Source: Antedon bifida
Lineage: Eukaryota; Echinodermata; Crinoidea; Comatulida; Antedonidae
DNA length: 64,000 bases
Assembly: GCA_963402885.1 (NCBI GenBank)
Contig: OY727096.1
Location: forward strand, 27,943,820 to 28,007,819
Direction of reading: 5' to 3'
The translations under genes were made by a program, and so were the position numbers. Positions 47,701-62,700 of the stretch are shown here, piece after piece. Below the pieces are notes generated by a model. The model was not told where the DNA came from. It did no database searches and saw only the letters and a list, made by a program, of their open reading frames with translations. How positions within the stretch are numbered: the stretch's first letter is position 1; each line of letters opens with the position of its first letter.

Positions 47701-50700
47701 TGAAGTGGTCTAAAACAGATACTATACTGTAGACTAAGTAAATTCAACCACTAGTTGTTTTGAATACGAAAGGCCCCATTTAGTCTAGATATAAAAATTA
47801 CAAACATAATTAGTGTAGTATTATTAATATAAAGTGTTAGATACTGTAGATAGAACTAAGTTCAACCATCTAGTTGTTTTGAATACAACGGGCCCCATTT
47901 AGTTATAAAAATGATTAAACATACATATTTATTGTGTTATAGTTGTTATGAATGCACCCAACCGTTACACCAATTAACATAATGCCCTGTCTCTCATCAA
48001 AGTGTCTATCTTCCGTCATCAGGAAATTATCTTTCTTGACATTTTACCGGACAGTATAAAACATTTTGATGATTGATGCAGTTATGTCCTCGCTTCTTCA
48101 AAACTCTAATGCCATTGCAACCATTTCACATTCGTTTATTATTAAATACACCCCACGGCCATTTCTTATAAATTGGTATCGTAATTGGATCATTATAATT
48201 AAATTAATTAGCCATATTTTATGGATGAAATATAATATGTAGTCTGTGTCAGTTTCATTAAGTTGGTTCTGCTAACTTTTTGACAACCATTAAGCAATGC
48301 AAATGGACATTTTATTTGTTGAACATTTATTTGGACATTTTTTAAACTGTTAAATCATTTTTATCTAGATTACAAATACGTTAGTTCATGCCACAAATAA
48401 TTTTAATACAGTTCATTAAAAAACACCTTCTTTGGTTGCGACACCGCTATTCAGGCGACACCTTTATTAAGGGGAAACTTTCCTGTGAAACAAAGTGGCC
48501 ATATATATGTTTTATTACTATGTCTAACCCCTATTACACACCCCTACTTTGTTGTTTCAAATGTGCTGTCCCTGGCTCTACTGTAACCGAATCCACAAAA
48601 ATTAATTATAAAACTTGTCAATGAGATAACCTATTACCCAATGATATTAATCATGTTAAAGATAATAAGTATTTTACCGATGACTTATATTACATTTTAC
48701 TTCCGTTTATTAATCACTTTTAATTATGTATTGCATATGACGCTCTGCTTTTTAATTTTAAACAGTTTTTGAAAAGTAATAGAATGGTTTTTTTTTTTAT
48801 TAAAAATTATTCTTACTTTCAATAATATAATAATCTTTTTTTTACATTAAATGTGTACATATTTTATCATATTAATGAATTATCAATAACACATTTTATT
48901 TATAATTAATTAAAAAAATGTACAGTAGGTAAATACCTTGCTTCAGTATGTTTCTTATTCTATTTCTTTTATTCAAAATATATAAAAAAGAAAATTCTTT
49001 TAACAGTGTTGTGTCGACGATCCACTCTATGCTCAGTTATAAAAACCAATGGGCTAGCTATGAGGTATACTGACCTCTAGGTCGCATCGAGAGCGTTTGC
49101 GAATGCAGTTTGATTAATATCTTATCTAGATTAATATCTTATCTAGTGTAAACACAATCGCTTCTCTCTACCCTTTCGGCTTGAGAGCGACTGACCGTCC
49201 GTGATCAGACTTGTGGAAAAAAAAGTAATATACTGTACAAACAAATTGATGTATGGTTGTTCTATGTTTTACACACATTGTAGAGGATTCTGTGATAAAC
49301 TGGCAAATAAGACCATTATGTCATTTTAAAATAATAATCTTATGTTATAATAGCACTAAGCCAAACATTTGTATCTCCTATAACCAAAAGACCTAACTTT
49401 ATCACTTACTGTAACCTATGTTTGAACGGCAATTTTTTTGCACGGCCAAATACCTCATACAATAAAAATTTTTTTTTCCGTCAATCATGTTATTTAAATG
49501 TTTCCCGTCCATTGGTAAACGGGAATTGACTAATGCTGTATACATTTATTTTATAGCATACAATATAAATTTGCCTAAAGTGGGTCTCTATGTTTTAGTA
49601 TAAATTATTATATTAAAAATTAATAAGTGTATAGTATTGAAATTTAAATAATAAATGGAAAAGATAATTTGAAATGAACACAATAAATACTAAGGTGTTA
49701 CTTTCCTGCATTGGTATTTGAGATTCATGCCAAGAAATGTAATTGGAATTTTCCAGGTTGGTTACAATTGTGTCCAATTTTAAAACAAATGTAACCAAAT
49801 CTTAATGTTATTAATATTAATCTTAGCAATGTTGTTTTATACCTTAAAACATTTCTGATATTGTTCATACATGAACTTTAAAAGGATTCAAAAACTTTAG
49901 AAATATAACTTTGAAATCTGCTTAAAAATGCAGGAAATAAAACAAAGTTATAGTTTATGTTATTGGAAATTTCAAATAATCTTTAATTCCCTTCAAGTGG
50001 GTATAAATGTCTGAACTTCCCGAGTTTCCACGACTCGATAAGTGACAATCATTAATATCAACCTTTCTTGGTCAACAACCACTGTCTATTAATGAGACAG
50101 GGAAATTGTACGTATCTAAACAATTGTTTTTAAAAACTTGGTTTATTATTTTTTAGTTGTACACCAAATTTCTTCAAATTTAAAATCAGTGGTTGCAAAA
50201 AAAGTAAATAAATAAAAAGATTTTAATTTTATCAGTTTGTAAAATAAACAAACAACATTACTATGTTCTGCAGTAGAAAACTTATATTACATATTGATAT
50301 TATAAAAAAAATATTTATTTTTTACTAGTTTAATATTGTAAAGAAATTTTCCAGTACTTACATTTTATTCAACAAAGCAAAATGAAATATAAAATCCAAT
50401 GGAATTGAATCACTGTCCAATGTGACGGAGCTCTTGCATGTAAAGGCGACCCCTACCTTTAGCTGTCTAAGTGAATAATGACACTGCTTGTGAGCAACTG
50501 TTGTGTTTAGCACTCAGATGATCCTAGGCTACTCTCCACTAACCTTCTTAACACCCTTCTGATGACTGGCTGACATCTCAGCGAACTTATAGCCTGTCAT
50601 AATGTGTGCCCAAACTGGGCCATAGCCTACTTAGTAACCACAGCCAACCACCCAATCAGTACGTGGACACCTATTTATCATGATGCCATGCCTATTTCCT

Positions 50701-53700
50701 ACTGGCTGTTTTAGTCCACACACCATATCAAGCAGCAACCCTTACCGTAACCCAGATTTGTTATTGTATCATAATCCCTTATTTGGGACGTGACCTTCAG
50801 TCAAGGTTGAGATACATTGTGTATTTTATTGTAGGCAAATATTGTGCCATTTCATTCTTCTCAATAGCTTTTCAAGTTCACTGTAATCATGCCTCCAGGA
50901 GGGGTCTTACCCGGCTACCTTTTGTTTCTCCCAAAGTGATTGTTCTGCAATCATTCTGTGTTGTAATCATATAAGGTGGTATATGCCGTTGTTAGTATTA
51001 GTAAGTATTTTGTTATTAATATTAAAACAATTATCAAATATTTTATTTTAATTATAGAATATGATTAAATAAATTATGACTTGTTAGTAAGGATTAAAAG
51101 TACATAATTTTATTATTTATTTTAATAAATAGATTAAACAAATATATGAATTGACTGTACTGTAGTTTAATAATGTAAACAAATATTTATAAATAATTAA
51201 TTACTAATATATAATATTCCTTAATAATGAATTACCTAATCTAATTTAGAAGCACAGGCTGTTAATGCAGACATTTATTTGAATTTAAGACATTGAATTT
51301 AAGGTAAAAAAATACAAAGTCATGAATTTTAATTTCTGAAGGATATATAACTTAAAATGCCCATTTCACGTTTCTTTTCAATAAAAAGAAATTTCAGTTG
51401 TCCTAATTTCATTTGTCCGGGAGCACTCCTGCTTTTATCCGTAGTATCCGGAATTTTAATTTGACGTCAACGAGAGAAAGAGCTAATTTGTGTGGCATTT
51501 GATTGATAACACTGGTACAAATATAAATTAAATTTGCTTGGTTGATCATGACCATTGGTTCACGGTCTTTGCTGACCAATGAAACGTTGTGTAAACTTTT
51601 GAACAAAAGAAACGGCAGTAAAATAACAAAACTGTAGAGCAAACAGATTCTGAAAGAGTTTTCCGGTCACTCGGAACGAATACATTTCTATTAAAGTGTG
51701 AACTGTACCCTATTAGGTAGTTGAAAACTAGGACGGTGATCATGTTATCAAGTACGCTAGATAAGAAATAGGTCACCAGTTACACCCACTAGTTTGGGGT
51801 TTTATAATGCTCTGCTGTCAAAATTGACAATCTAACCTTGAACATAGTAATTGTTTTTAATAGTTTTTTTTTCACTTAAAAAATTCTATAAACTGGTTTT
51901 ATATTATTTTACTTTTGCTTTATTTTTCATTGATTTAATTTTCTTGAAACAGATTTTTGGCAAAAAGAGAGCTTTTGAATGTCAGTTATTTTTCATTGAT
52001 TTAATTTTTTTGGCAAAATTATCTATCAATGATAGATAATTTTGCCAAAAAAAATTACACCTTGAAATGTTACTTTATCTATCAAATAGAAATGATTTAA
52101 TATTTGTTTGTCTCTCTTTACTATGCAACTGCTAGACCCAGGGTAGGCACTTCACTGCTGGCTGCCGTGGGTCCGTAGAGGGCATAATCCGAATATCCTC
52201 AGTTTCCAGTTTAAAGCTTGAGCACCAGTATAAATACCTTTAACTTTATAATTTGTAATATAGAGTGCTATCTTTAATAAAGTAAAACAAAAAACCCTGT
52301 GTTGGTGTTAGATACAATTATGACATAATCTTTCAAAGTTGTGCAATGTGTTTATGGTCTGTTTGTTTATGTCATCAATCCATCAACATTTATTTACCAT
52401 AAATACACATTTATCAACATCTACTTAACATTTCACAATTATTGCATTGGACATGGTCCATAGTTCATTTCTGGAGAACACATTCCTTGAAAGGATTTAT
52501 TTCTCTTTCCATTTATAAATTGTTTACAAACAAGTAAATTTATTGTAGGTACAATAGAACCAAGGTTCCTTTGGGACACCCATATTAAAGGGGTTGTTCC
52601 TGTGAGAAAAACATACTGTACATTGGGCATTATATTTCACTATGACCAACCTCAATTAAAGTGTTACCCCTATTAAAGGGACACCCATATTAAAGGGGTT
52701 GTTCCTGTGAGAAAAACATACTGTACATTGGGCATTATATTTCACTATGACCAACCCCTATTAAAAGGACACCCATATTAATGGGGTTGTTCCTGTGAGA
52801 AAAACATACTGTACATTGGGCATTATATTTCACTATGACCAACCTCAATTAAAGTGTCACCCCTATTAAAGGGACATCCATATTAAAGGGGTTGTTCCTG
52901 TGAGTAGAACATACTGTACATTGGGCATTATATTTCACTATGACCAACCCCTATTAAAAGGACACCCATATTAAAGGGGTTGTTCCTGTGAGAAAAACAT
53001 ACTGTACATTGGGCATTATATTTCACTATGACCAACCCCTATTAAAAGGACACCCATATTAAAGGGGTTGTTCCTGTGAGAAAAACATACTGTACATTGG
53101 ACATTATATTTCACTATGACCAATCCTTATTAAAGGGACATCCATATTAAAGGGGTTGTTCCTGTGAGTAGAACATACTGTACATTGGGCATTATATTTG
53201 TTAACACTATGACCAACCTCAATTAAAGACACACATATTAAAGGGACACACATATTAAAGGGACACCCATATTAAAAGGACATCCCATATTAAAAGGACA
53301 TCCCATATTGACATCCCTATTTATTAAGAGGTCGTATTAAATGGATACCCTTTTTATAGTGACACTTTCCTTTTTTGAAATGAACAAATGAGGGACATTT
53401 AATGTTTTAATGCTATGGCACCCCTATTAAAGGGACGCCCATATACAACCAAAATATAGTTTTTTTAATAAAGTAGAACTCCTCATTTGGGACACCTATT
53501 CAGGGGACATCCCTATTAAGGGACTCTTCTCCTAAAGGTGACCTATTTAAGGATTCTACTGTATCAGTCTATGTTTTGTTTGATTTTATACAGTAGAATT
53601 CCTATCTACTCTTTTGATAAACTTATAGACTTTACATTTAGCACGACCTACATTTGAATAACTACTGACAATGAGTTAACTACATCGTAAAAAGTATAAA

Positions 53701-56700
53701 GATCAGTGAATTTTTGGGGGAGTTCTACTGTATACAACCAAAATATAGTTTCCTGTGGGACACCTCTATTCAGGGGACACCCACATTAGGGTACACTTTG
53801 TTAAATCCTGATGGTGACCTATTGATAAGAATTATACTTTATCAGAGAAAAACTATGTTTTGTTTGGTTTTATGCAGTAGAATTCCTATCTACTCTTTGA
53901 TAAACTTATAGACTTTACATTTAGCACGACCTACATTTGAGTAACATACTGTTTGTTCATGATTTGACAATGAGTTAACTAAGTTGTATAATAGTACAAA
54001 GATCGGTGGATTTTATTGGTAAATAAAAGTGTAATAAATGTATTGAGAAACAATTTTTTTTCCGGAAACCCCCTATCAATACTGTAGTAATTATTGATTT
54101 CACAAAAGCATCAATGAGGTCAGTAAGAGTACTAGTTTTGATTTTAAAGTACATTATACAGTACTAGGTAAGGAAAATACAAGATACGTCATTGGATAAG
54201 GTATTCAAGTCTAAATCGTCAAGGTGTGACAGGGCCAATGACGTATCTTGTACTTTATTGAATAAGAATAAAGATATTCAATTGTAAACATCAACAAAGA
54301 TTTATTTTTTATTTACTTATCATTTTCTATGATTATTAACACTGACATACATTTGGGATGTTTACAAATATTTCACTTACATTCCATTTTTTGAAAAGTT
54401 TTTTAAAGTGATTTAAAAGAAAATAAATAAAATGCTATTCTTAGGATCTGATTGGATTGAAAAATTTCCCAAAGCAAAAAACAAACTGGTATTAACAAAT
54501 ATTGCATTGTAGCCTAATTGTCACCAAAAATAAAACCAGTTTCTCCTTTACTTTCATTCCTGATTGGTTGTGTAATGATGTCATAATTTAACCACAGATA
54601 ATTAGGGTTTTTTTAAACTGTTTATGAGATTGGTTCTTTTTGTAAAAACCCCATTTCAATAGGCAAGGAAATAATGTATTGTTCATTACCAAAATTAAAT
54701 TTTCAATGATGATAACTTTTATTGCATTTCTCTGAATCTTTTTTATTCTACTGTTTATGTTATGTCCATCTATTGTTAAATTCAGAATACAACCAAACTA
54801 TTCTCATTGTGGTTTAACGATAATACAAAAGATAATACAATTTTACAGACAATTTTCACAGTAGGACATGTATGTGGTTTCCTTGGAACATTTCAAAAAG
54901 TCTTTTAATATCCATATGATGTAATGAATCATAATTAAATAGTTTAATAAGTCATTTTGAATTCTCACTACAGTGAGAAATTTGCAAGTAATCCTCCGAT
55001 TGCTCGAACCCACAACCTGCTAGATCACTACTGTAGCCTAATACCCCTAGACCACTGAACCTGCTAGATCACTACTGTAGCCTAATACCCCTAGACCACT
55101 GAACCTGCTAGATCACTACTGTAGCCTAATACCCCTAGACCACTGAACCTGCTAGATCACTACTGTAGCCTAATACCCCTAGACCACTGAGCCTGCTAGA
55201 TCACTACTGTAGCCTAATACCCCTAGACCACTGAGCCTGCTAGATCACTACTGTAGCCTAATATCCCTAGACCACTGAACCTGCTATATCACTACTGTAG
55301 CCTAATACCCCTAGACCACTACTGTAGCCTAATAATACCCCTAGATCACAACTGTAGCCTAATAATACCCCTAGATCACAACTGTAGCCTAAGACCCCTA
55401 GATCACTACTGTAGCCTAATACCCCTAGACCACTACTGTAGCCTAATACCCCTAGATCACTACTGTAGCCTAATATCCCTAGATCACTACTGTAGCCTAA
55501 TACCCCTAGACTACTGAGCTTCCACTAATGGCTAGGGTTAGATTCTAGCCCAAGGCAGCAGTGTGTACTCCATCAACATGATAATAATTATTACAAAGTA
55601 GCTTTGCGCCAGGGAGCTAAGCAAGTCACATGGTTTGCCCTACATTAAAAGGTTACGTTATACAATTAAGTAGTCACTGGTCACTTATGGGGAACAGTTG
55701 AATGACCCAATGCGTCAACATGATCATTGCTTCCTAGAATGGCATTTCATATAACATATGAAACACATGTTCCTTTATTAAAAACCTTGGTACACTCTCA
55801 CTCCTTTGCATTGTCATTAAATAAAAATGCTAAAAGTTGAAGGAGAAAAATTATCAATCTGATTAAAAATCAATAAATAAATTTGTTCATTCTTTTACTT
55901 ATTAAATGTATAAAAATGACATCAAGTTGTTTCTTTGGTAAAATGTGAATCTTTACTTTTACAGTAAATAAAATTAAAAGTGCATTTGGAGAGGACATCA
56001 TATATTGTTGATTCATGTTGTTTATAAAATGTAATGATTAAAAAAAAATGGAAAATTATGATAAATTTAATATTAAAAGATTTAATGATAATCGCTAAAC
56101 CTGAAAGACATTCATCAATACAATAGTAGAATCTGATCCTTATTTAGAGATAGGTAACAGAGAGCCTCTATACAGTACATTACAAGAGGAAGTTAATGTA
56201 ATACTGTGTATTTCTATAATAAATATAAACCGATTTAGAAATATTTGAAAAAAATCAAGGCCATCCTCCTTATAGTTGAATTTACGTTTATGCGGATTTT
56301 CCGATTAGCATGTGCTATTTAAAGATTTTCTATTCAATACTTTGATCTTCTGGTCCCATTTTTAAGTCAAAGAATTCAATGGATTTTTGGACTAAATACC
56401 TAAGATTATGTAATGTGTGGGGAATACGCCTTGTATTGTTGTAGGGCCTCTAGTTTAATCCAATTTCTCTAGTATAATTCCATTTACTCTAGATCTATTT
56501 AGGCTACCTAAGTTAAGACATACATGTAAAAGTTCATGGATATTATTACTGTGAAACCTCTATTAAGGGGACACTTTGGGACTCAAAAAAGTGTACAACC
56601 TCATTTTGAATTAGAATTTCCAGTTGATGATCACCCACTGATAATTTAAACGGTTATTTAGTAGCAAAAATTTAGCAGAAATGTGATTGATTTTGAAAAT

Positions 56701-59700
56701 AGACCTCTTATCATTTTCATTCAGTGTAATACGTCCAGTACAACAAATGTGTCTAGACCATTTTCCAATATCTTGGCAACAGAATAAGACTTTCTAAGAA
56801 AATAAGGCCATTATCTTTTCTTACATTACTTTTTTCTTCTCCACTCTGATGCTTCAATAATAATAATACATACATTTTTTTACACATTTTTAAAAACATT
56901 TTTTCTTATCTTTCTGTATAAAAATAAAGTTACTTTACAGTCAGTTATTTAATCTATTTGAAAAAAATTTACATTAATCAAAATTGTAATAAACACCGTC
57001 TTAAATAAATTCCATCCTTTCTTGTTACAAACTTATTCCTAGATGACCTTGTGGAGTGGAAGCGGTACTTACACGTACAGTAGTACACTACTAGGGACTT
57101 TACGCATCAGGAAGCAGTTGACGACGGTAATTCAGACTAAGCACCGCCTACTTTCACACAGCGCATGCCTCTGTCGACCAATCCAGGAGCGATAACTTAT
57201 ATATTGTCATTGACTAAAAACGTCAAGACTAATCCCTAAAAGTATGCATTATCAGTAAATACAATTATAAATATAAATTTTGTAACATTAAGAGTATAGT
57301 GTGGTAATGTTTTATAGGCCTACATTATATATGGTAAAGGAATGTCAGTCTGTTGCATGGATGGTAAATATAGTGTTGTAGACAAATTCCATAATACAGC
57401 ATCTCATGTGTATCACATGTTTTGCCCGTATCATTGAAGGTAAGGTTAAGAGTTATGCTTTGAGTCTGGGATACAGGCATAACTTGTGAAACACATGAGA
57501 TGAGATGAGATGAGACAAATTAGAAATTGGCTGTACAAGATTGTTATATGGCGCTAGCATTTTAAACTCCACAAACAAACAAGAAGTTCTGTTCACCCAT
57601 TGCTGATGCATAGTCCCTACTATTAATACTGGACCTTTCTCCTATTATTACGATACTGTATTACTAATCACAACACAATAGTTATTACTACAATTACACC
57701 ATATGTACTTCTTTGATTGTCAATTAGCACACACAATCCAGTGATTTTAAAGGTCACTTTAAAGCCCCCCGAAAGCCATTTAACACTGAAAGTCTTAATA
57801 TCCATGAAGTGGCAGTCTAGCCTAAACGTGATCTTATGTGTAACATTGTTATGTAATTAGAATAAGTAGCTTACTAGGTTTTTCCTTAAATACACTTTGT
57901 GGGCCTATTGCGATAATTTTTTCTTCTTTAAAATGTGAAAATGTCATTTTTAAAAAGGTGATCGCTATAAATACTAGCATACACTGCTTGCAAATCGACA
58001 TTTTCGTTTTGCTTCTGTGATTCACCCACTTTCAATCGATCATGAAAGCAAGACAAAGGGAAGAACTGTAACTTTTCAGCAAAAATACTGGGTCTTCCCC
58101 AATTTGTACCTTTTTAAAACTTTAGTTATTACTCTATAAATATAAACAAATTATTCATACAATAATTCTAAAAAATATATAAAATAAAACAAAAATACAG
58201 TTACTACTAAATGGAAACATATTTTTATAATTTGTACAATTAAATAAATTACAAATTAAGGTATTCATAAATGAGAATAGATACCTTACTATGATATCGA
58301 TGTACCTGCAAGCCGTTGTACGTGTAGAGCTAATAATAATGAAGCGGATAAATCCTCAAGCATTACTTGGCTTACCTTATCTAGTACAAGTAGGTCATTT
58401 GCTACTTGCTGGGTTTTCACGATAGTAGTAGCGCAATGACGGTCAGCTAGTGGACTTTCCTACAGAATGACACTACTTTTACCTGATGTTTATTTAAGTA
58501 TTTAACTAACTTTAGCTCATGCATATTCATGAGTGCTTGGTCTGCCTACATAGTGTAAAATCACTTTTGTATTATTATTATAGCACATACTGATGTATCA
58601 TCACTAAGAGAGTCATTCTACTGTATCTATTCCAACAGATCACTTCCTATAGTTAGTAGTAACATTTTAGCTACAAACATCCTTAGATATTCATTCATAG
58701 TGTGTATACATTCTTTGTTGGTTATTATTAATAATCCTTGTGATGTTTTTAATTGTTCCTGTCTTGTGGCTTTTTCTTGCATACCATTTTAATAATTGAT
58801 GCAGTATTAATATTAATATACAGAAATGTAATGGGAAATTTTAAGAACATACAGTACTGTATTTGTGATCTGTGATTATTTTTTAAAGGATTTGAATGGT
58901 GTACTTCAAACCTAATACTACTGTTAGTATATTAAACAAATACTTTTATGAGTTGGATGGTGAGAATATTGCATTTAAATCAATCTTAAATTGAACTTTT
59001 AATAAATGTTTTAATAATTCTATTATTTATTTTTTTATTTATTTTATTTCATCAAAACCAACAGCAACGAAAGTTGCCACTTAAAGGTACGAAACAGAAA
59101 ACAGATACAATAAATACTATATGAAGCAAACTTAAATAAATATGTAAATAGTAAAAATTAGCCTATTGAGCACGATTTAATATTTAAAAAGAAGAATACA
59201 ATATATATAAAACATTCTCAACAATTTATAATAAGAATAAACTTAATATTAATTCATTTCTAAACAATATTGTTTACATTAAATAAAATTAGTTGAAAAG
59301 TTTAACAGATGATCAACAATGATTGGCCTAATACTTTGATTTAATATCAAAACATTTTTTTAATGTTTCCTCAGGGAAACTACAATAATTTGTAATTTCA
59401 TGCTAAAGTTTTAGAGTAAAGTCTACCATTTGTAATGGCAATGCAATTATAACCTAATTTTAAATTGAAGAGATCAAGAACAAATGGAAAATATGTCTAT
59501 ATCTATAAAATAATAATTATGTAATGTACTTTTAAGTATTACTAAAGCTTTAAAAATGTTGGTTGTAGACTTTAAAGGAAGGATGGCACTAAAGCAGAAA
59601 TTGGCGCCAAGGTGCACGTAGCCCATCCTGACATCCTGTTTCTAACATTTTTGGGACTTGTTAATTTCGAATAAGTCTGTACAAGATCCTTAAGTGATTT

Positions 59701-62700
59701 TGTTACGAATAAACCAACAGAAATGCTTTCATCTCCAACAAGCTAATTTCAATATGACAAAATTTATTACAAGTATTGTTTTTTGAACATTTTATAACTT
59801 AAAAAAAAAAAATTATGTCACGCATTGCTTGTGTTCTGGAATTTCAACAGTCTAACATTAAACATACCTAGAAATATAGTGGGTTGTAAACTAGAATCAG
59901 GTCATGTAGACTTGATGTAGTGCAGCTGATTAGAAAGACACTAGTTTAACTAGTTATTTTAACCTAAAATTGTGTTCTATCTCCTAAACTGCAAGACCGA
60001 TACTAGTACCAATCAAGCTGGGGCATCTTTAACCATTTGGCTATGCTAGAACTGAACAGCCAATTTTTGTTTTTTTCACAACCATTTCTGTTGTGACAAT
60101 CGAATCTTCACAAGCCGGTCACTAGGGTCATTAAAAATCAAAGACAGTTAAATTTTAAAATTAAACAACAATGATATAAATATTACTAATTCTATAGCCA
60201 ATTTATGTTATCATTTATGCAAGTAATAAGGTCTATACCAATTCTTAAGATTAAAATGAATATTATTAAAGGCATAGTAGGCTGTCAAAAAAACTAATAA
60301 AAAATGATTTCGTCCGTTAAAGTCAGGGTTTTCTTGTTGTACACCGAAAACCACTAATTAAATTTAAAACTCAGTATTGTACAAAGAGCTTTAAAGATTT
60401 GAATGAGATGGTTGTCTGTGCCAATAGATTCTGATACATCAACAGGTAGACTTTGAACGTGAAAATCTTAAGTATATCGGAAATTATTTGCGGTTATTAA
60501 CTGGATTCACTATGTAAACCTGCAAACTGAACTGTGGTTTCATTGATCCCTGAAATAAATACGGGATTAAGTCTTCCTAAGCTTTATGTAAGAACTTATT
60601 AAGAAGTTATTGACAATTCGCACAAATGAAATCGCCTAGAATTTTACAATTTCTTTGTTACGTGAACTTTTACAAGGTTTTCGAGGGATGATATGATGAT
60701 GAGATTTGTTGGTAGGTCTACATTTTGGATTAATTTGATGAAAAATAACCTCAGAATAAAGTCCTAAAGTATGAATCATTATGTGAGATTTATTTATCAA
60801 AGAAAATTGTTCAGGAATTAATGTTTCAATATGAATGAATTTTTACATAATTTTAGTCTATGTGCTCAATACTGATGAATGATTCACATGTTACCAAAAG
60901 CTTGAAATTTCTCCTTTATTTTTCGCTTTTATAGTATTATACTTCAGATAGATTTCTGTTTAATTATGTTTAATTAATTCATATTTAAATTGGGATCAGT
61001 GATAATTTCTTACAATAATTTCTAGGTTTTCAGAAATGTTTCCTTAGGAGAATTAGTTGAAGTGTCTGAGGGGCATCCAATTTATGAAAGCTTTAGCAAT
61101 AGAGGGCCAATTTTCAACATTAACTGATATTTTTCAGCCTATAAATTGTAGGTGTTGTATGTTTAAGTTAATTAGTAATAGTATGGTTGGTATGGAAATT
61201 GGTTAGGAATTGTCAATTTCACAGAAGTTCGCTTACACTACAGTAGTAGTGTGCTTTCACTACAGTAGTAGTGTGCTTTCACATGGTCAATTAGTATATA
61301 AAAAGATACAAAGTCCAAATTGTATGGTCAAAAATTGTCCACGTCCGCTTACTATAAGAGGGTGTCTCCATACGAGAGGTATTGAAAAAACTGGCTTTTT
61401 GGATATTGTTCGTTATGGGCAGTTTAACTGTAACTTGTGACATAAACTTGAACCTTGCTTAATATTCTAGTACAAAAACAGGATTTCAACAAAAATAAAA
61501 TTATCAGTATACCAAGTGTCTATAATTTATAAGATAAACAGGTTTAACCGACTTATTTCATCACATGATGAAACCTATTTTATCGCAGATAGAATTGTAT
61601 TAATATAAGAAGTGTGTCCTACAATTATTACCCCATGGGATTTGGCTTTAGCCATTGTCGCCAATTGGCACATATACCTAGTTTAGCCTCTCTAGAGCAT
61701 TGTGAAGTAATTCAGCTTAAGACTATTATAAGTGTCCTGATTAAGAATTAGCAAAATTGACCAGTGAAATAATATAACCCCTTCCTACAGACGACTATTA
61801 TGGAGGAAATGACAAGTTTTAAGGGTTTGTGTGGACTACTTAATTTTTTTCCCAAGGTCGGCTTTGGAAACACATGTAATACAATTTGAAAGTAGGCCTT
61901 AGTAGAACTTAAGTTGAAAGTAGACCTTAGCTAAAAGAACTATATATTTATTAGCATAGCCCTGATGGAGGAATAGTGTTTTCTGAAGGCTTCGCACTTT
62001 CTTTATAACTGTTTCTTTACCGTTTTGATATAGCTTTTTGCTTCATTGAGATCCAGCAACTGATATTACAGCATTTTCATTTTTAGTAATTTGCCTTTGG
62101 ATTGATCTTATTATATATTAGTTATTTTGGAGTTATTAAGAATCTTATAACAATGTGAAATGGTAGAATATGACACAAATACATGATAAAATCTATAAAT
62201 TTCAAAACTGTTTTATGGGTTGTATACTTATTGAGTTTAGGTGTCTTTCACCAGTTTGTATGTAAAGTGCTTAGAAGTTTCACAACATTAGGCGCTATAT
62301 TAATCCAGGATATTATTATAGTATTTTTGATTATATCAATTTTGCACTGTGAATATTATATTATTCAGAATCGGTCAGGTTATTACTGACCGATCATCAT
62401 TACAGACTAATATGAATAATAATAATTCAGGCTTACATATTAGCGCATTATGTTAAAAGACTCCGTAAAATGTGGGCCTTGAACAAAACATTTTCTTAAA
62501 ATAAGACACATGCCTGGTCAATTGTTCGAATCGGTTTCTTGACCATTAATGTACAGAAGAGTAATGAACTATGCAAGTCAGATATTATGAAGTTTATTTA
62601 AGACATAGGAATGCTTTATTGAGCCAACTGGCTGTATAAAACGCATGAAGCTGTTACTTGAACGTTTGAGCATGTTTGTATGTCTGTACTGTATGTGTTA

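Larger units (their letters stand above)
46132..52540. other. Upstream flank of the P450 / intron of the unrecognised gene
   Basis: Very AT-rich. Recognised contents: a tRNA-derived SINE head (47367-47445), a GGGGACAC-family relic (about 48411-48590), a CpG-richer block (49010-49210) and a CRE-bearing stretch (about 51410-51480). No coding exon recognised on either strand; a 5' UTR exon of the P450 probably lies somewhere here. Confidence 0.45.

Noticed and set aside
51409..51776. Two overlapping minus-strand frames
   Set aside because: Short, Ser/Phe/Leu-rich, no recognisable motif, no splice context.
59065..59086. Possible 22-nt exon (QRKLPLK) of the unrecognised gene
   Set aside because: It has an acceptor and a donor-like GTACGA, but its length puts the next candidate exon (62788) in a frame that stops after seven codons, so it does not fit the phase pattern.
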